NCBI GenBank assembly: GCA_937872175.1
Contig: CALMPI010000018.1
Location: 1 to 64,000, forward strand
Length of the DNA stretch: 64,000 bases
DNA from: an uncultured Flavobacteriales bacterium
GTDB taxonomy: Bacteria > Bacteroidota > Bacteroidia > Flavobacteriales_F > PHOS-HE28
Reading direction: 5' to 3'
Shown: one piece after another, positions 44,588-52,217 of the stretch
Position numbering within the stretch: the stretch's first letter is position 1
Layout of the letters: every line of letters begins with the position of its first letter
The notes under the pieces: generated by a model
Database searches by the model: none
What the model saw: the letters and a program-made list of their open reading frames with translations, nothing else
What the model was told of the DNA's origin: nothing
Program-made: the position numbers and the translations under genes

Positions 44588-44631
44588 CCCCTCCTGCGCG
44601 TGGAACGCTCCACGCGCCGCGCAAGGAGGGG
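44588..44631. repeat. Nested inverted repeat
   Basis: Outer arms CCCCTCCT (44588-44595) and AGGAGGGG (44624-44631); inner arms GCGCGTGGA (44596-44604) and TCCACGCGC (44609-44617) with a 4-nt loop. A second set of GC-rich inverted segments follows up to ~44740, with AGCAGCGA/TCGCTGCT as its core. No gene is visible from 44553 to 44768. Confidence 0.6.
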
Positions 44632-44768
44632 TCCGGGGAGGTTTCAACTCTGGCACACCGGGATCTCCACGAAGTCGGAAGCCACCCCTGACCCCTCCTC
44701 GCGAGGAGCAGCGAGCGATCGCTGCTCAGGAGGTGGCTTGACCGCGTGCCCATATGCCCGAACGCCAA

Positions 44769-44796
44769 GGGCCGCCCCGCGATCGCGAAGCGGCCC
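44769..44796 (-). terminator. Hairpin terminator of the T9SS operon
   Basis: Inverted repeat GGGCCGC / GCGGCCC with a 14-nt loop that itself holds a CGCGATCGCG palindrome, 22 bp beyond the stop at 44819 on the minus strand. Confidence 0.5.
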
Positions 44797-44818
44797 CTGA
44801 CCCATGTTGTGCACAAGC

Positions 44819-47068
44819 CTATCGTGCCACCTTCACGGCCTTCTTCACCACGAAGCTGTCGTTGAGGAACAGTGTCACGTGGTAGGTGCCGGGCGCCAGA
44901 TCAATGGTGCTCCAGTCGTGGGTATAGGCACCGGCTTCACGCACCGCCTCCTCCAGCACCTCCAACCGCTTGCCGCCGGCATCGCTCACCTCCAGCCGCG
45001 TGCGGCCCGGCGTTGCCAGTGTGTACCGCAGCTGCGTGTGGTCCGCCACCGGGTTGGGGACGATGAAGAGGTCGGTGCGCAGGGCCTCGCCTGCTCCTGT
45101 GTTCGCCCCCGGGCTCATGGAGCGCTGATCCGTGCTTCCGTGGGCCGCACAGCAGGTGGCGAGGTCCTGTTGAACTGTAGCTAGCTGGTCCTGCAAGGTG
45201 CTGATGGTGGCCTGCTGCTCCTGCATGGCGGCCACGAGCAGCGGAATGAACCCGATGTAGTTCACCGTCTTCACGGACTCATCAGCCACGACAGTGTTCC
45301 CGAGCGAGTCCGATCGGCCCAGATAGGTGGTCTCTCGCACCAGATCGGGCAGCACTTGCTCCACCTCCTGGGCGATGAACCCCCTTTGAAGCCCACCCGG
45401 AAGATCCAACGCAGGATGAGCCACTGTGTCGAACAGATAGGTGGTCGGACGCAGTTGATCGATCAAGCCCATCGCACCGGTGATGTCCTGCACATCGGTC
45501 TTCAGGTCGGCATCAGAGCCCCACTGCATCAACGTGCAGAAGGCCAGGCCGGTGATATTCACATGTCCGTCGAAATACCCGGCCCAAGTGCCACCCCCAT
45601 CGTCCATGGTACGGCCATAAACCCCAACAATTGTGGGATCGTCATCCTCCCTGCATGCAATGCCGCTTACACCGATATACTCGGCGTTCAGCAAGGGCGC
45701 CATGACCTCACAGCCCAGCTCGGGAAGTGCCAGACCTTGCACACCGATCTGGTAGGTGGCCTTGCTCCCCAGCGCCCGTCCATCAGAGCCGATCCGTAAA
45801 CCACCACCGCGAGCCCACCCGATCACCCCTGTGGTGAACTCTGCTTCATCATCCGCGAGGAACTCACCTGCATAGGCCGTGTAGCTCGCTCCGTTGGTCT
45901 GCGCGCTCACGCCCCGTGAGCGCACGGTCGGGCCTGCGACATCGGCGCGGATGCCGTAGTTGATGGCGTTCCCGTCAGCTGTCACTTCCACGCTCAACCC
46001 ACGGTTGGAGCTGGTTCCATTGGCCACCTCCACCTGCACGCCACGCACATCATTGTCCGCAGCCTCGTTCTCGATGTGAGCGCCGATGCCGATGTCCTGC
46101 GTGTACACCTCCAGCTTGGCCTGTGCGGTGCTGGTGGAAAGATCCACGCCGACGCCGACGCTCTCGAACCGATCGGGACAGTCCGGATCCACTGCACCCA
46201 CCGCTGTGTACACATGGTTCGGCGCGGTGGTGTTCATCTGCCATTCGCAGTCGCCCACCAGACCCGAGATGTCCTTCCAGTAAAGCCGGCCATCGTCCGG
46301 GTCAACCATCACCGCGCGGGTCAGTGCCGCATTCTCGTAGGAGGTGGTCAGGTAGTTGGGCAGCGGGTCCATGAAGTTGCGCAGCCGGATGGTCTGGTCG
46401 GCCAGGTCAAGGCGTTCGTCGGGAAGGAGCGGGGCAATGGTGGTCCAATCTCCCACGCCAAAGTAGCCTTCGTTCAAGGAGAGGGCGGGTTGCAGCCGGG
46501 CGATCTCAAGGCCGTCGATCCCGGCCGCGGTAGTGGTGGTTCCATCCGTACCGGTGTAGATGAACCGTAAAGGGGCGGTAGGGAAACCTGGCGCCCGCTT
46601 CCGCGCCCAGACGATCCCACCTTCCAGTCCGTTGAGCAAGCCACCATAGAACATGGACTCACCGCGCGTTGCCAGGAATCCTTCCCCGAGCATGGAGCGG
46701 TAGCCCTCCTCCGTGGAGGCTCCGTTCTCTGCGTGGACGCGCGCCGCTGGGTGCCGAAAGACCGATGGCGTGCTGCCGAAGTCCCCCACCCCCACAAATC
46801 CGGTCAGGTCCAGGTTCGGGTAGGTGTTGATGGTTTGACCGGTACGAACGGGGGAGATCCTCATTCGTTCATCGGTCTCGGTGAAGAATTCGATCGGCTG
46901 GTCAACCCGCGTTTCGATCCGGAGGGGCACTGTGCTCCCCACATCGGCGCCAAGCCATTCCGTAGCGCTGATGATGTTTCCTCCAGGTACCCGGTTCCAT
47001 TCCTGTCCGTTGGTCCTCTGTGCGATGAACATGAGCAGGCACAGGAAAACATGTGTACTTCGTAACAT
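44819..47068 (-). CDS. T9SS cargo with peptidase S74 (intramolecular chaperone) domain
   Basis: A 749-residue secreted protein: signal peptide 1-21 (ending RTNGQ); a long region of repetitive beta structure like phage tail fibres (~30-500, with VGDFGSTPSV, VGVYGRTMDDGG and related repeats); an S74 chaperone domain (~512-640) with WGSDADLKTDVQDITGAMGLIDQLRP and GFIAQEVEQVLPDLV; a short coiled coil (EQQATISTLQDQLATVQQDL); and a type A sorting tail (~670-749, VPNPVADHTQLRY ... GTYHVTLFLNDSFVVKK). The S74 domain normally helps trimeric fibres fold and may cut itself off at the Ser-Asp site. It is the last gene of an operon with the 47100-48074 gene (31-bp gap). GC is lower than in the flanks. Confidence 0.85.
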   Translation of the reverse strand: MLRSTHVFLCLLMFIAQRTNGQEWNRVPGGNIISATEWLGADVGSTVPLRIETRVDQPIEFFTETDERMRISPVRTGQTINTYPNLDLTGFVGVGDFGSTPSVFRHPAARVHAENGASTEEGYRSMLGEGFLATRGESMFYGGLLNGLEGGIVWARKRAPGFPTAPLRFIYTGTDGTTTTAAGIDGLEIARLQPALSLNEGYFGVGDWTTIAPLLPDERLDLADQTIRLRNFMDPLPNYLTTSYENAALTRAVMVDPDDGRLYWKDISGLVGDCEWQMNTTAPNHVYTAVGAVDPDCPDRFESVGVGVDLSTSTAQAKLEVYTQDIGIGAHIENEAADNDVRGVQVEVANGTSSNRGLSVEVTADGNAINYGIRADVAGPTVRSRGVSAQTNGASYTAYAGEFLADDEAEFTTGVIGWARGGGLRIGSDGRALGSKATYQIGVQGLALPELGCEVMAPLLNAEYIGVSGIACREDDDPTIVGVYGRTMDDGGGTWAGYFDGHVNITGLAFCTLMQWGSDADLKTDVQDITGAMGLIDQLRPTTYLFDTVAHPALDLPGGLQRGFIAQEVEQVLPDLVRETTYLGRSDSLGNTVVADESVKTVNYIGFIPLLVAAMQEQQATISTLQDQLATVQQDLATCCAAHGSTDQRSMSPGANTGAGEALRTDLFIVPNPVADHTQLRYTLATPGRTRLEVSDAGGKRLEVLEEAVREAGAYTHDWSTIDLAPGTYHVTLFLNDSFVVKKAVKVAR

Positions 47069-47099
47069 GGTCGTTGGGTTTGTGCGCGAGGCAGTTGGT

Positions 47100-48074
47100 C
47101 TACGGTAGTACGAACTTGCGTATGAACGTCCTGTCCCTGGCCTCCACCAACAACACATACAAACCTGGACTACTAGGGAATTCCATCTCCACGACCCCGT
47201 CGAGATCTTCAATTTGGGAACAGGTCCGTCCTGTACCGTCGTGCAGTGTTGCTTTCAACCGCTCCCTCGCGGTCACTCGGAAGCTTGAAGGCAGTAATTC
47301 AATGACCGGCTCAGTTGTGTACATCTCACCCAACCCCAAACCATGGCAATCGGCATCCACGGGCAGAACTTCCACCTCGTCGTACAGGTAGTATGCGATA
47401 TCCGTCGATGTGCTCCCTAGTGGGTAACCGGAGGTCAACGCATCGGTAAAGAAGTTGCCCAATACGACATACATGTAGGCACTATCCGCAACGATGGTCC
47501 CTTCGACCAATGTCCAACCCAGGGTGTCCTCCACGGGGGTCAGGGTGCGCAGGTGGGCGAAGTTCCTGAACCCGAAGAGCGGACCGCTGGTCCCGGTCCA
47601 GGCATTGGACGTGGTGGTCAACAGCATGCCCACATTGTCACATACGCCTCCTTCATACATCCAGTAGTTCCCACCATGGGCGGGATTGGTCCTGAATCGA
47701 AGTTGGTAGGCGCAACCCGGTACAAGCGGTTCCAGCAACTGAGCGCCAACATATTCCCGGTACTCCGCTGCATATCCGTCATAGGCGTAGGCCCCTATGT
47801 AGGACCCTCCGGTCGAAGGCTGTTGATAGCTCCATCCGTTCTGAGGCACCGACACCAAGCTGTCGTTCCCTCCCGCATCACCAGCGCAAATGCTGAAATG
47901 CTCAGGGCTGTTCGTCCAGCTATACCAATGCAATGGCCGGGAGCCGATGTTAAAGCAGCATTGCCAGCTACAACTGTCCTCAGGTAGTTCAAAGCCGGGG
48001 TTCGGCACGAGGTTCTGGCCGATACCGGACAGGGATGCGCATCCCCCCACAATTGCGATCAATGTCCGTTCCAT
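47100..48074 (-). CDS. T9SS cargo protein, NLVPNxxFE family, paralogue A
   Basis: A 324-residue secreted protein: signal peptide 1-20 (ending LSGIGQ), then NLVPNPGFELPEDSC, the usual start of a jelly-roll carbohydrate-binding-like domain; many Trp/Tyr/Cys residues; DSAYMYVVLGNFFTDAL (~205-225); and a C-terminal type A-like sorting tail ending TFIRKFVLP. It shares domain plan and both motifs with the gene at 48851-49852. GTG at 48083 could extend it by three codons; ATG at 48074 fits the promoter, which lies 7 nt before it. Confidence 0.8.
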   Translation of the reverse strand: MERTLIAIVGGCASLSGIGQNLVPNPGFELPEDSCSWQCCFNIGSRPLHWYSWTNSPEHFSICAGDAGGNDSLVSVPQNGWSYQQPSTGGSYIGAYAYDGYAAEYREYVGAQLLEPLVPGCAYQLRFRTNPAHGGNYWMYEGGVCDNVGMLLTTTSNAWTGTSGPLFGFRNFAHLRTLTPVEDTLGWTLVEGTIVADSAYMYVVLGNFFTDALTSGYPLGSTSTDIAYYLYDEVEVLPVDADCHGLGLGEMYTTEPVIELLPSSFRVTARERLKATLHDGTGRTCSQIEDLDGVVEMEFPSSPGLYVLLVEARDRTFIRKFVLP

Positions 48075-48081
48075 GTGTCTC

Positions 48082-48139
48082 ACAAGCTACGCGCATCGCT
48101 GCTGAAACCGTCCTTAGATCGGCGGAAATAGTTTTCAAC
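48082..48139 (-). promoter_or_regulatory. Promoter of paralogue A: TAGCTTGT box and GTTGAAAA upstream element
   Basis: On the minus strand the box TAGCTTGT (48082-48089) ends 7 nt before the ATG. GTTGAAAA (48132-48139) lies exactly 42 bp upstream. The same box and the same 42-bp spacing to GTTGATAA precede paralogue B, with further matches between (CTATT.CCGC and AGGAC). Confidence 0.6.
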
Positions 48140-48254
48140 CGATCGCGTTGCTCCGACCCGCACGGTGCCAAGCAAATACCTAAGCTGCACCATGTGCATT
48201 GCCCTCATGTCCCTTCGTGTTTGTTGTTCACTGAAAAGACCGGAACGATACACC

Positions 48255-48838
48255 CTATTCGCCCAATACGAACTTTTGGAACTCGACTCCTCTACTTGTC
48301 TCCATACGCAAGGTATAGCTGCCCCGTGCCCAATGGCAGACCCGAAGGACATGCCGTCCTTCTATTGTCCCGCCGTGCCATTGAAATGAACGACCACCCC
48401 GTCCCCATCCGCATTCCGAAGCCATAGGTTGCCGGATGGATGCCGTGCCTGAACATTGAACGCGGAGAGGTTGGTACCCGGTGGTGGATTGGTATGCCAC
48501 AGGCGCCCGATCTCCTCCGCGCCCCGCACCATGCTCCAGTTCTGGTTGTTCCCATTGCCCACATCGGTGCGGAAGGTGGCGAGGGATGTACCGACGAACG
48601 CATCGTTCACCGGCAATTGATCGCCGCGCACGCGGAGGGTGGCGTTGCCAGAAGCGGCGTTGCCGACCGTCAGGTTGAACGGAAGTATTCCGAGGCCGCC
48701 AGGCACAGCGGCGTCGGGTGCCAGAAAGGACTGGCCGAAACCATTCGTCAGCAAGTGGTCTCCATCGTTCTGGGCATGAGCAACGCCGCCGCCGAACAGC
48801 AGCAACACAGTCAAAAGAACCGCTCTCCAGGTCTTCAT
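48255..48838 (-). pseudogene. Frameshifted small T9SS cargo protein
   Basis: The intact frame from ATG 48838 gives 158 residues: signal peptide 1-22 (ending VAHAQ), a short beta domain, and the start of a sorting tail (HPSGNLWLRNADGDGVVVHF). It stops at TAG 48362-48364, inside the tail. A different frame then carries the missing part of a type A sorting domain without a break (GRHVLRV, WARGSYTLRMETS, EFQKFVLGE) to a TAG at 48255. One lost base (or two gained) near 48360-48368 would join them. It follows paralogue B by 12 bp in the same operon. A sequencing error is as likely as a true mutation. Confidence 0.7.
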
Positions 48839-48850
48839 GAGTTGGGTGGG

Positions 48851-49852
48851 TTAGGGTGAAACACACACGATCGGGAGCGTGGCCATACCACCTCCCGCAA
48901 GGTCCAGTCGAAGCAGATAGGTCCCGCTGCGCAAACCCTCGAACACTAAGACCTGGGTTCCATCCCGGGTTTCGGGCACACCCGTGCGCACCGCTCGGCC
49001 CCCGGCATCCAGCAACGCGTAACTCCTTACGAACGGGCGGGGATCAACCGTCCATTTCACGTGAAGTAGTTCGGCAAATGGCTGTGGATAGGCCAGCGGT
49101 AATTCCCTCGAGGGTTCGTCCACCCCTAGTTCGGCATCGCAATAGTCCAAGGTGAATGACACCCGCACGTCGTCGATGAAGGCGTAGGAGGGCTCCGCCG
49201 TACCAAACCCCGTAGAATCCAATACGGTCACTTCACTGAGCGAATCCGCGAAAAAGTTACCTACCACGACGTAGGCATAGGCCGAATCCGGGACGTAGGT
49301 ACCCGAGACAGTGTACCAGATAGCGGTATCGGTTGGAACCACATCCAGCGCGAGCGCGGCGCTGTTGGGATATAAATAGTCGTACCAATCCGTGGGCAGC
49401 TGGGTGAAGAACTTCAGTCCCACCCCCTGGCACGTGTTGTAGCTCGAGTTGCCACTCCAGCTCCCGAATCCACCTACGGCCATCTTGAACGAGAGGCACA
49501 CTGGAACACCCGGCTGCAAGGGCTCGGCCAGTGGACAGCCAACCATTTCACGATACCATGGCCCCCCACCGATCCCGGAGGTGGCCATGCCCACATACGC
49601 GTCGCCTTCATACGGAAGCTGATACCCGAACTGGCTGTAGGGCACGTCCACAACGCCACCAGAATTACATGCATTGAAGTAATCGGCTGATTGGGTATGC
49701 AGGTTCATCCAACCCGTGGCGTACATGGCATACCCAACCCCTGGCCCTGCGCAGGTATCGCGCTCTTCAAAGGAGCCATTGGGCACCAAATTCTGCGCCC
49801 CACTAGAGACACACAGGACACACGCTGAGATAATTGACCACGAACGCTTCAT
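48851..49852 (-). CDS. T9SS cargo protein, NLVPNxxFE family, paralogue B
   Basis: A 333-residue secreted protein: signal peptide 1-19 (ending SSGAQ), NLVPNGSFEERDTC, an aromatic and Gly-rich beta domain with several cysteines, DSAYAYVVVGNFFADSL (~210-226), and a C-terminal tail of type A sorting character (LPLAYPQPFAELLHV, SGTYLLRLDLAGG). It is a diverged paralogue of the 47100-48074 gene. Its promoter region also matches that gene's, so the pair arose by duplication that included the control region. Visibly lower GC than the flanks. Confidence 0.8.
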   Translation of the reverse strand: MKRSWSIISACVLCVSSGAQNLVPNGSFEERDTCAGPGVGYAMYATGWMNLHTQSADYFNACNSGGVVDVPYSQFGYQLPYEGDAYVGMATSGIGGGPWYREMVGCPLAEPLQPGVPVCLSFKMAVGGFGSWSGNSSYNTCQGVGLKFFTQLPTDWYDYLYPNSAALALDVVPTDTAIWYTVSGTYVPDSAYAYVVVGNFFADSLSEVTVLDSTGFGTAEPSYAFIDDVRVSFTLDYCDAELGVDEPSRELPLAYPQPFAELLHVKWTVDPRPFVRSYALLDAGGRAVRTGVPETRDGTQVLVFEGLRSGTYLLRLDLAGGGMATLPIVCVSP

Positions 49853-49857
49853 GCGTC

Positions 49858-49915
49858 ACAAGCTATGGGTGTCTCAGTCGGAATTGTCCTCGGTTCAGCG
49901 GGATTAGTTATCAAC
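49858..49915 (-). promoter_or_regulatory. Promoter of paralogue B: TAGCTTGT box and GTTGATAA upstream element
   Basis: Box TAGCTTGT (49858-49865) ends 5 nt before the ATG at 49852. GTTGATAA (49908-49915 on the minus strand) lies exactly 42 bp further up. Confidence 0.6.
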
Positions 49916-49972
49916 CGTCCGTTTGCCTTCGCCACGGTGACGCGCATCACCTCAGCGCCCCCCCACCCCCGG

Positions 49973-49980
49973 TAGCTTTG
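49973..49980 (+). promoter_or_regulatory. -7 box TAGCTTTG of the peroxiredoxin gene
   Basis: Exact TANNTTTG match, 20 nt before the ATG at 50001. Confidence 0.7.
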
Positions 49981-50000
49981 CCGTCGCAGATCACACCCTC

Positions 50001-50651
50001 ATGGAAACCACCCTCCCCAGCATGCCGCGCATCGGCGACAAGGCCCCCGATTTCGAGGCCAACACCACGCACGGCCCCTTGAAGTTCAGCGAGTACATCA
50101 AGGACCAATGGACCATCCTGTTCAGCCATCCGGCGGACTTCACCCCGGTGTGCACCACGGAGCTCACCGAGTTCGCGCGGCACGGCGCCTGGTTCGCGGA
50201 GCACAAGACCCGGTTGATCGGCCTCAGCATCGACAGCATCCACAGCCACGTGGCCTGGGTGCAGAACGTGCGCGAGCGCACCGGCGTGTACATGGACTTC
50301 CCCATCATCGCCGACATCGACATGCGCGTGTCCAAGCTGTACGGCATGCTGCATGAGAACACGAGCAACACGGCGGCGGTGCGCGCGGTCTTCTTCATCG
50401 ACCCCACGGGTCTCATCCGCCTGATCATGTACTACCCGCTGAACGTGGGCCGCAACATGGACGAGATCATGCGCGTGCTGGAGGCCATGCAGACCGTGGA
50501 TGCCAATGCCTGCGCCATGCCCGTGAACTGGCGCAAGGGCGACAAGGTGATCATCCCGCCGCCCAAGACCCTGAAGGACCTGGATGCCCGCCTGAAGGAC
50601 GACAGCCTGGAGAAGGTCGACTTCTACCTGGCCAAGAAGCAGCTGGCCTAA
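50001..50651 (+). CDS. 1-Cys peroxiredoxin (Prx6/AhpC-TSA family)
   Basis: A 216-residue thiol peroxidase: SHPADFTPVCTTE holds the peroxidatic Cys51, and the long C-terminal domain (PVNWRKGDKVIIPPP) is typical of the Prx6 group. Only one other cysteine (~172) is present and it is not in the 2-Cys resolving position, so the sulfenic acid is probably recycled by a small thiol. BshB1 and the two glutathione-peroxidase genes in this window make bacillithiol a reasonable candidate. Single-gene unit with promoter and terminator. Confidence 0.92.
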   Translation: METTLPSMPRIGDKAPDFEANTTHGPLKFSEYIKDQWTILFSHPADFTPVCTTELTEFARHGAWFAEHKTRLIGLSIDSIHSHVAWVQNVRERTGVYMDFPIIADIDMRVSKLYGMLHENTSNTAAVRAVFFIDPTGLIRLIMYYPLNVGRNMDEIMRVLEAMQTVDANACAMPVNWRKGDKVIIPPPKTLKDLDARLKDDSLEKVDFYLAKKQLA

Positions 50652-50669
50652 GCCGCAGCTGCACATCGT

Positions 50670-50696
50670 GAACGCCCCGCCTCGTGCGGGGCGTTC
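50670..50696 (+). terminator. Terminator of the peroxiredoxin gene
   Basis: Perfect 11-bp inverted repeat GAACGCCCCGC / GCGGGGCGTTC with a 5-nt loop, 18 bp after the stop. Confidence 0.8.
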
Positions 50697-50718
50697 GTGT
50701 TCCACCTCGACGGTTCGA

Positions 50719-50775
50719 CCCGAACGCAGAGAAGCGCCCTGGGGGCGCTTCTGCTTCGGGTGGAAGACCGGGCTT
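50719..50775 (-). repeat. Duplicate of the tRNA-His 3' end plus its terminator
   Basis: 57 bp almost identical to 50866-50922, which covers the last 17 nt of tRNA-His and the hairpin after it. The copy includes its own hairpin (AGAAGCGCCC / GGGCGCTTCT) but stops matching inside the T arm, so it is a remnant, not a tRNA gene. Confidence 0.75.
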
Positions 50776-50873
50776 CCCGCCTTCACCCGTTCCGGATGCG
50801 GCGGGATGAATTTCTCACCCGGGGACACCTGTGTCGTCGATCACGCGGCGCGTGATCGCTTCCACCCCGAACA

Positions 50874-50900
50874 CAGAAGCGCCCTTCGGGGGCGCTTCTG
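50874..50900 (-). terminator. Terminator of tRNA-His
   Basis: Perfect 11-bp inverted repeat CAGAAGCGCCC / GGGCGCTTCTG with a 5-nt loop, a few bases beyond the tRNA 3' end on the minus strand. Confidence 0.75.
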
Positions 50901-50905
50901 CTTCG

Positions 50906-50980
<75 letters not shown>

Positions 50981-51058
50981 ATGTCCCCATCGTAGAAACA
51001 ACGGGGCCGCAAATATACGCCGCCATGGCGTTGCTCCGATCGGCCCGAAGGGGCTGCC

Positions 51059-51066
51059 TACCTTGC
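51059..51066 (+). promoter_or_regulatory. -7 box TACCTTGC of the glycan cluster
   Basis: Same box as the DinB gene (two mismatches from TANNTTTG), ending 8 nt before the ATG at 51075. Confidence 0.5.
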
Positions 51067-51074
51067 GCCGGGCG

Positions 51075-52217
51075 ATGCACGTGCTCCTGATCCCCAAGTG
51101 GTACCCCGGTCCGCGCGACCCGCAGTTGGGCGACTTCATCCGCAAACAAGCCCTGGCGCTGGCCCGCCATACGCCCGTGAGCGTGCTGGCGGTGCAGGCC
51201 GATCCCGGCGCCACCGCACCGATGTCCATCACGTCCGGTACCGTTGACGGGCTGTGGGAGCTGCGCGCCACCTACCGCGCCAGCACGCTGCCCCTGGCCC
51301 CGCTCCGCAAAGCGGTGAACCTGTGGCGCCACCTGCGCACCGCCTCCCACGCCCTGCGGCACCTGGAGCGGGAGCGCCCGGCGGTGGACCGGGTGCTGGC
51401 CTACATCCTGGTGCGGCCTGCGCTTGTGGCCCTGCGCCTGCGCCGACGCGGCATCCCCTTCGTGTTGGCGGAACAGAGCAGCGAATACCTGGACGGCACG
51501 TACGCCGGAAAGGGGCCGCTCTTCCACGCCCTGGTGCGCGCCATCTCCCGGCGGGCCCACGCCTTCATCGCTGTGAGCCCCCACCTCGGCGCGGCGCTTG
51601 TGCGCCACGGCCTGTGCGCCGAGGCCACCGTGGTGCCCAACACCATCCCGGGGCTCGAGCGGCCGCTGCCACCCGCCGGTACGCCCGGCCACTTCCTGAT
51701 GGTGGCCGACCTGGTGGACCGCATCAAGAACGTGAGCGGTGTGCTGCGCGCGCTCGCGAAAGCCCGGAAGGAGGACCACGCCTTGCAACTCGCGGTGATC
51801 GGCGATGGCCCGGACCGCGCCCACCTGGAGGCGCTCTCACGCACGCTCGGCCTCACCGACCAGGTGCGCTTCCTGGGTCGCCTGCCGAACAGCGCCGTGC
51901 TCGACCACATGGCCCGCGCCTTCGCCGTGGTGGTGAACAGCCGGGTGGAGACCTTCAGCGTGGTGACCGGTGAAGCGCTGGCGCAGGGGCGCCCGGTGAT
52001 CGCCACACGCTGCGGTGGCCCCGAAGCGTTCATCACCCCGATGAACGGCCTGCTGATCCCCGTGGACGACGACACCGCCCTCGCCGAGGCCATGATCCGG
52101 CTCACGCGCGAGGCCGACCGCTACCGTCCCGACGCCATCCGCGCGGGGGTGAACGACCGTTACGGACCGGACGCCGTGGGCCGGACCCTGCTGCACGCGC
52201 TCCAACACGCCCGATGA
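51075..52217 (+). CDS. GT4-type glycosyltransferase
   Basis: A 380-residue GT-B enzyme. N-terminal MHVLLIPKWYPGPRDPQLGDFIRKQA is the usual start of group 1 glycosyltransferases; the donor half has VADLVDRIKNVSGVLRA, LAVIGDGPDRAHLEAL, VRFLGRLPNSAVLDHMARA and ETFSVVTGEALAQGRPVIATRCGGPEAFI. First gene of a three-gene unit joined by ATGA overlaps with the formyltransferase and flippase genes, so it probably builds a surface glycan. Confidence 0.88.
   Translation: MHVLLIPKWYPGPRDPQLGDFIRKQALALARHTPVSVLAVQADPGATAPMSITSGTVDGLWELRATYRASTLPLAPLRKAVNLWRHLRTASHALRHLERERPAVDRVLAYILVRPALVALRLRRRGIPFVLAEQSSEYLDGTYAGKGPLFHALVRAISRRAHAFIAVSPHLGAALVRHGLCAEATVVPNTIPGLERPLPPAGTPGHFLMVADLVDRIKNVSGVLRALAKARKEDHALQLAVIGDGPDRAHLEALSRTLGLTDQVRFLGRLPNSAVLDHMARAFAVVVNSRVETFSVVTGEALAQGRPVIATRCGGPEAFITPMNGLLIPVDDDTALAEAMIRLTREADRYRPDAIRAGVNDRYGPDAVGRTLLHALQHAR

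Noticed and set aside
48255-48838. Programmed ribosomal frameshift in the small T9SS gene
   Set aside because: There is no slippery heptamer or downstream structure at the junction; mutation or sequencing error is simpler.
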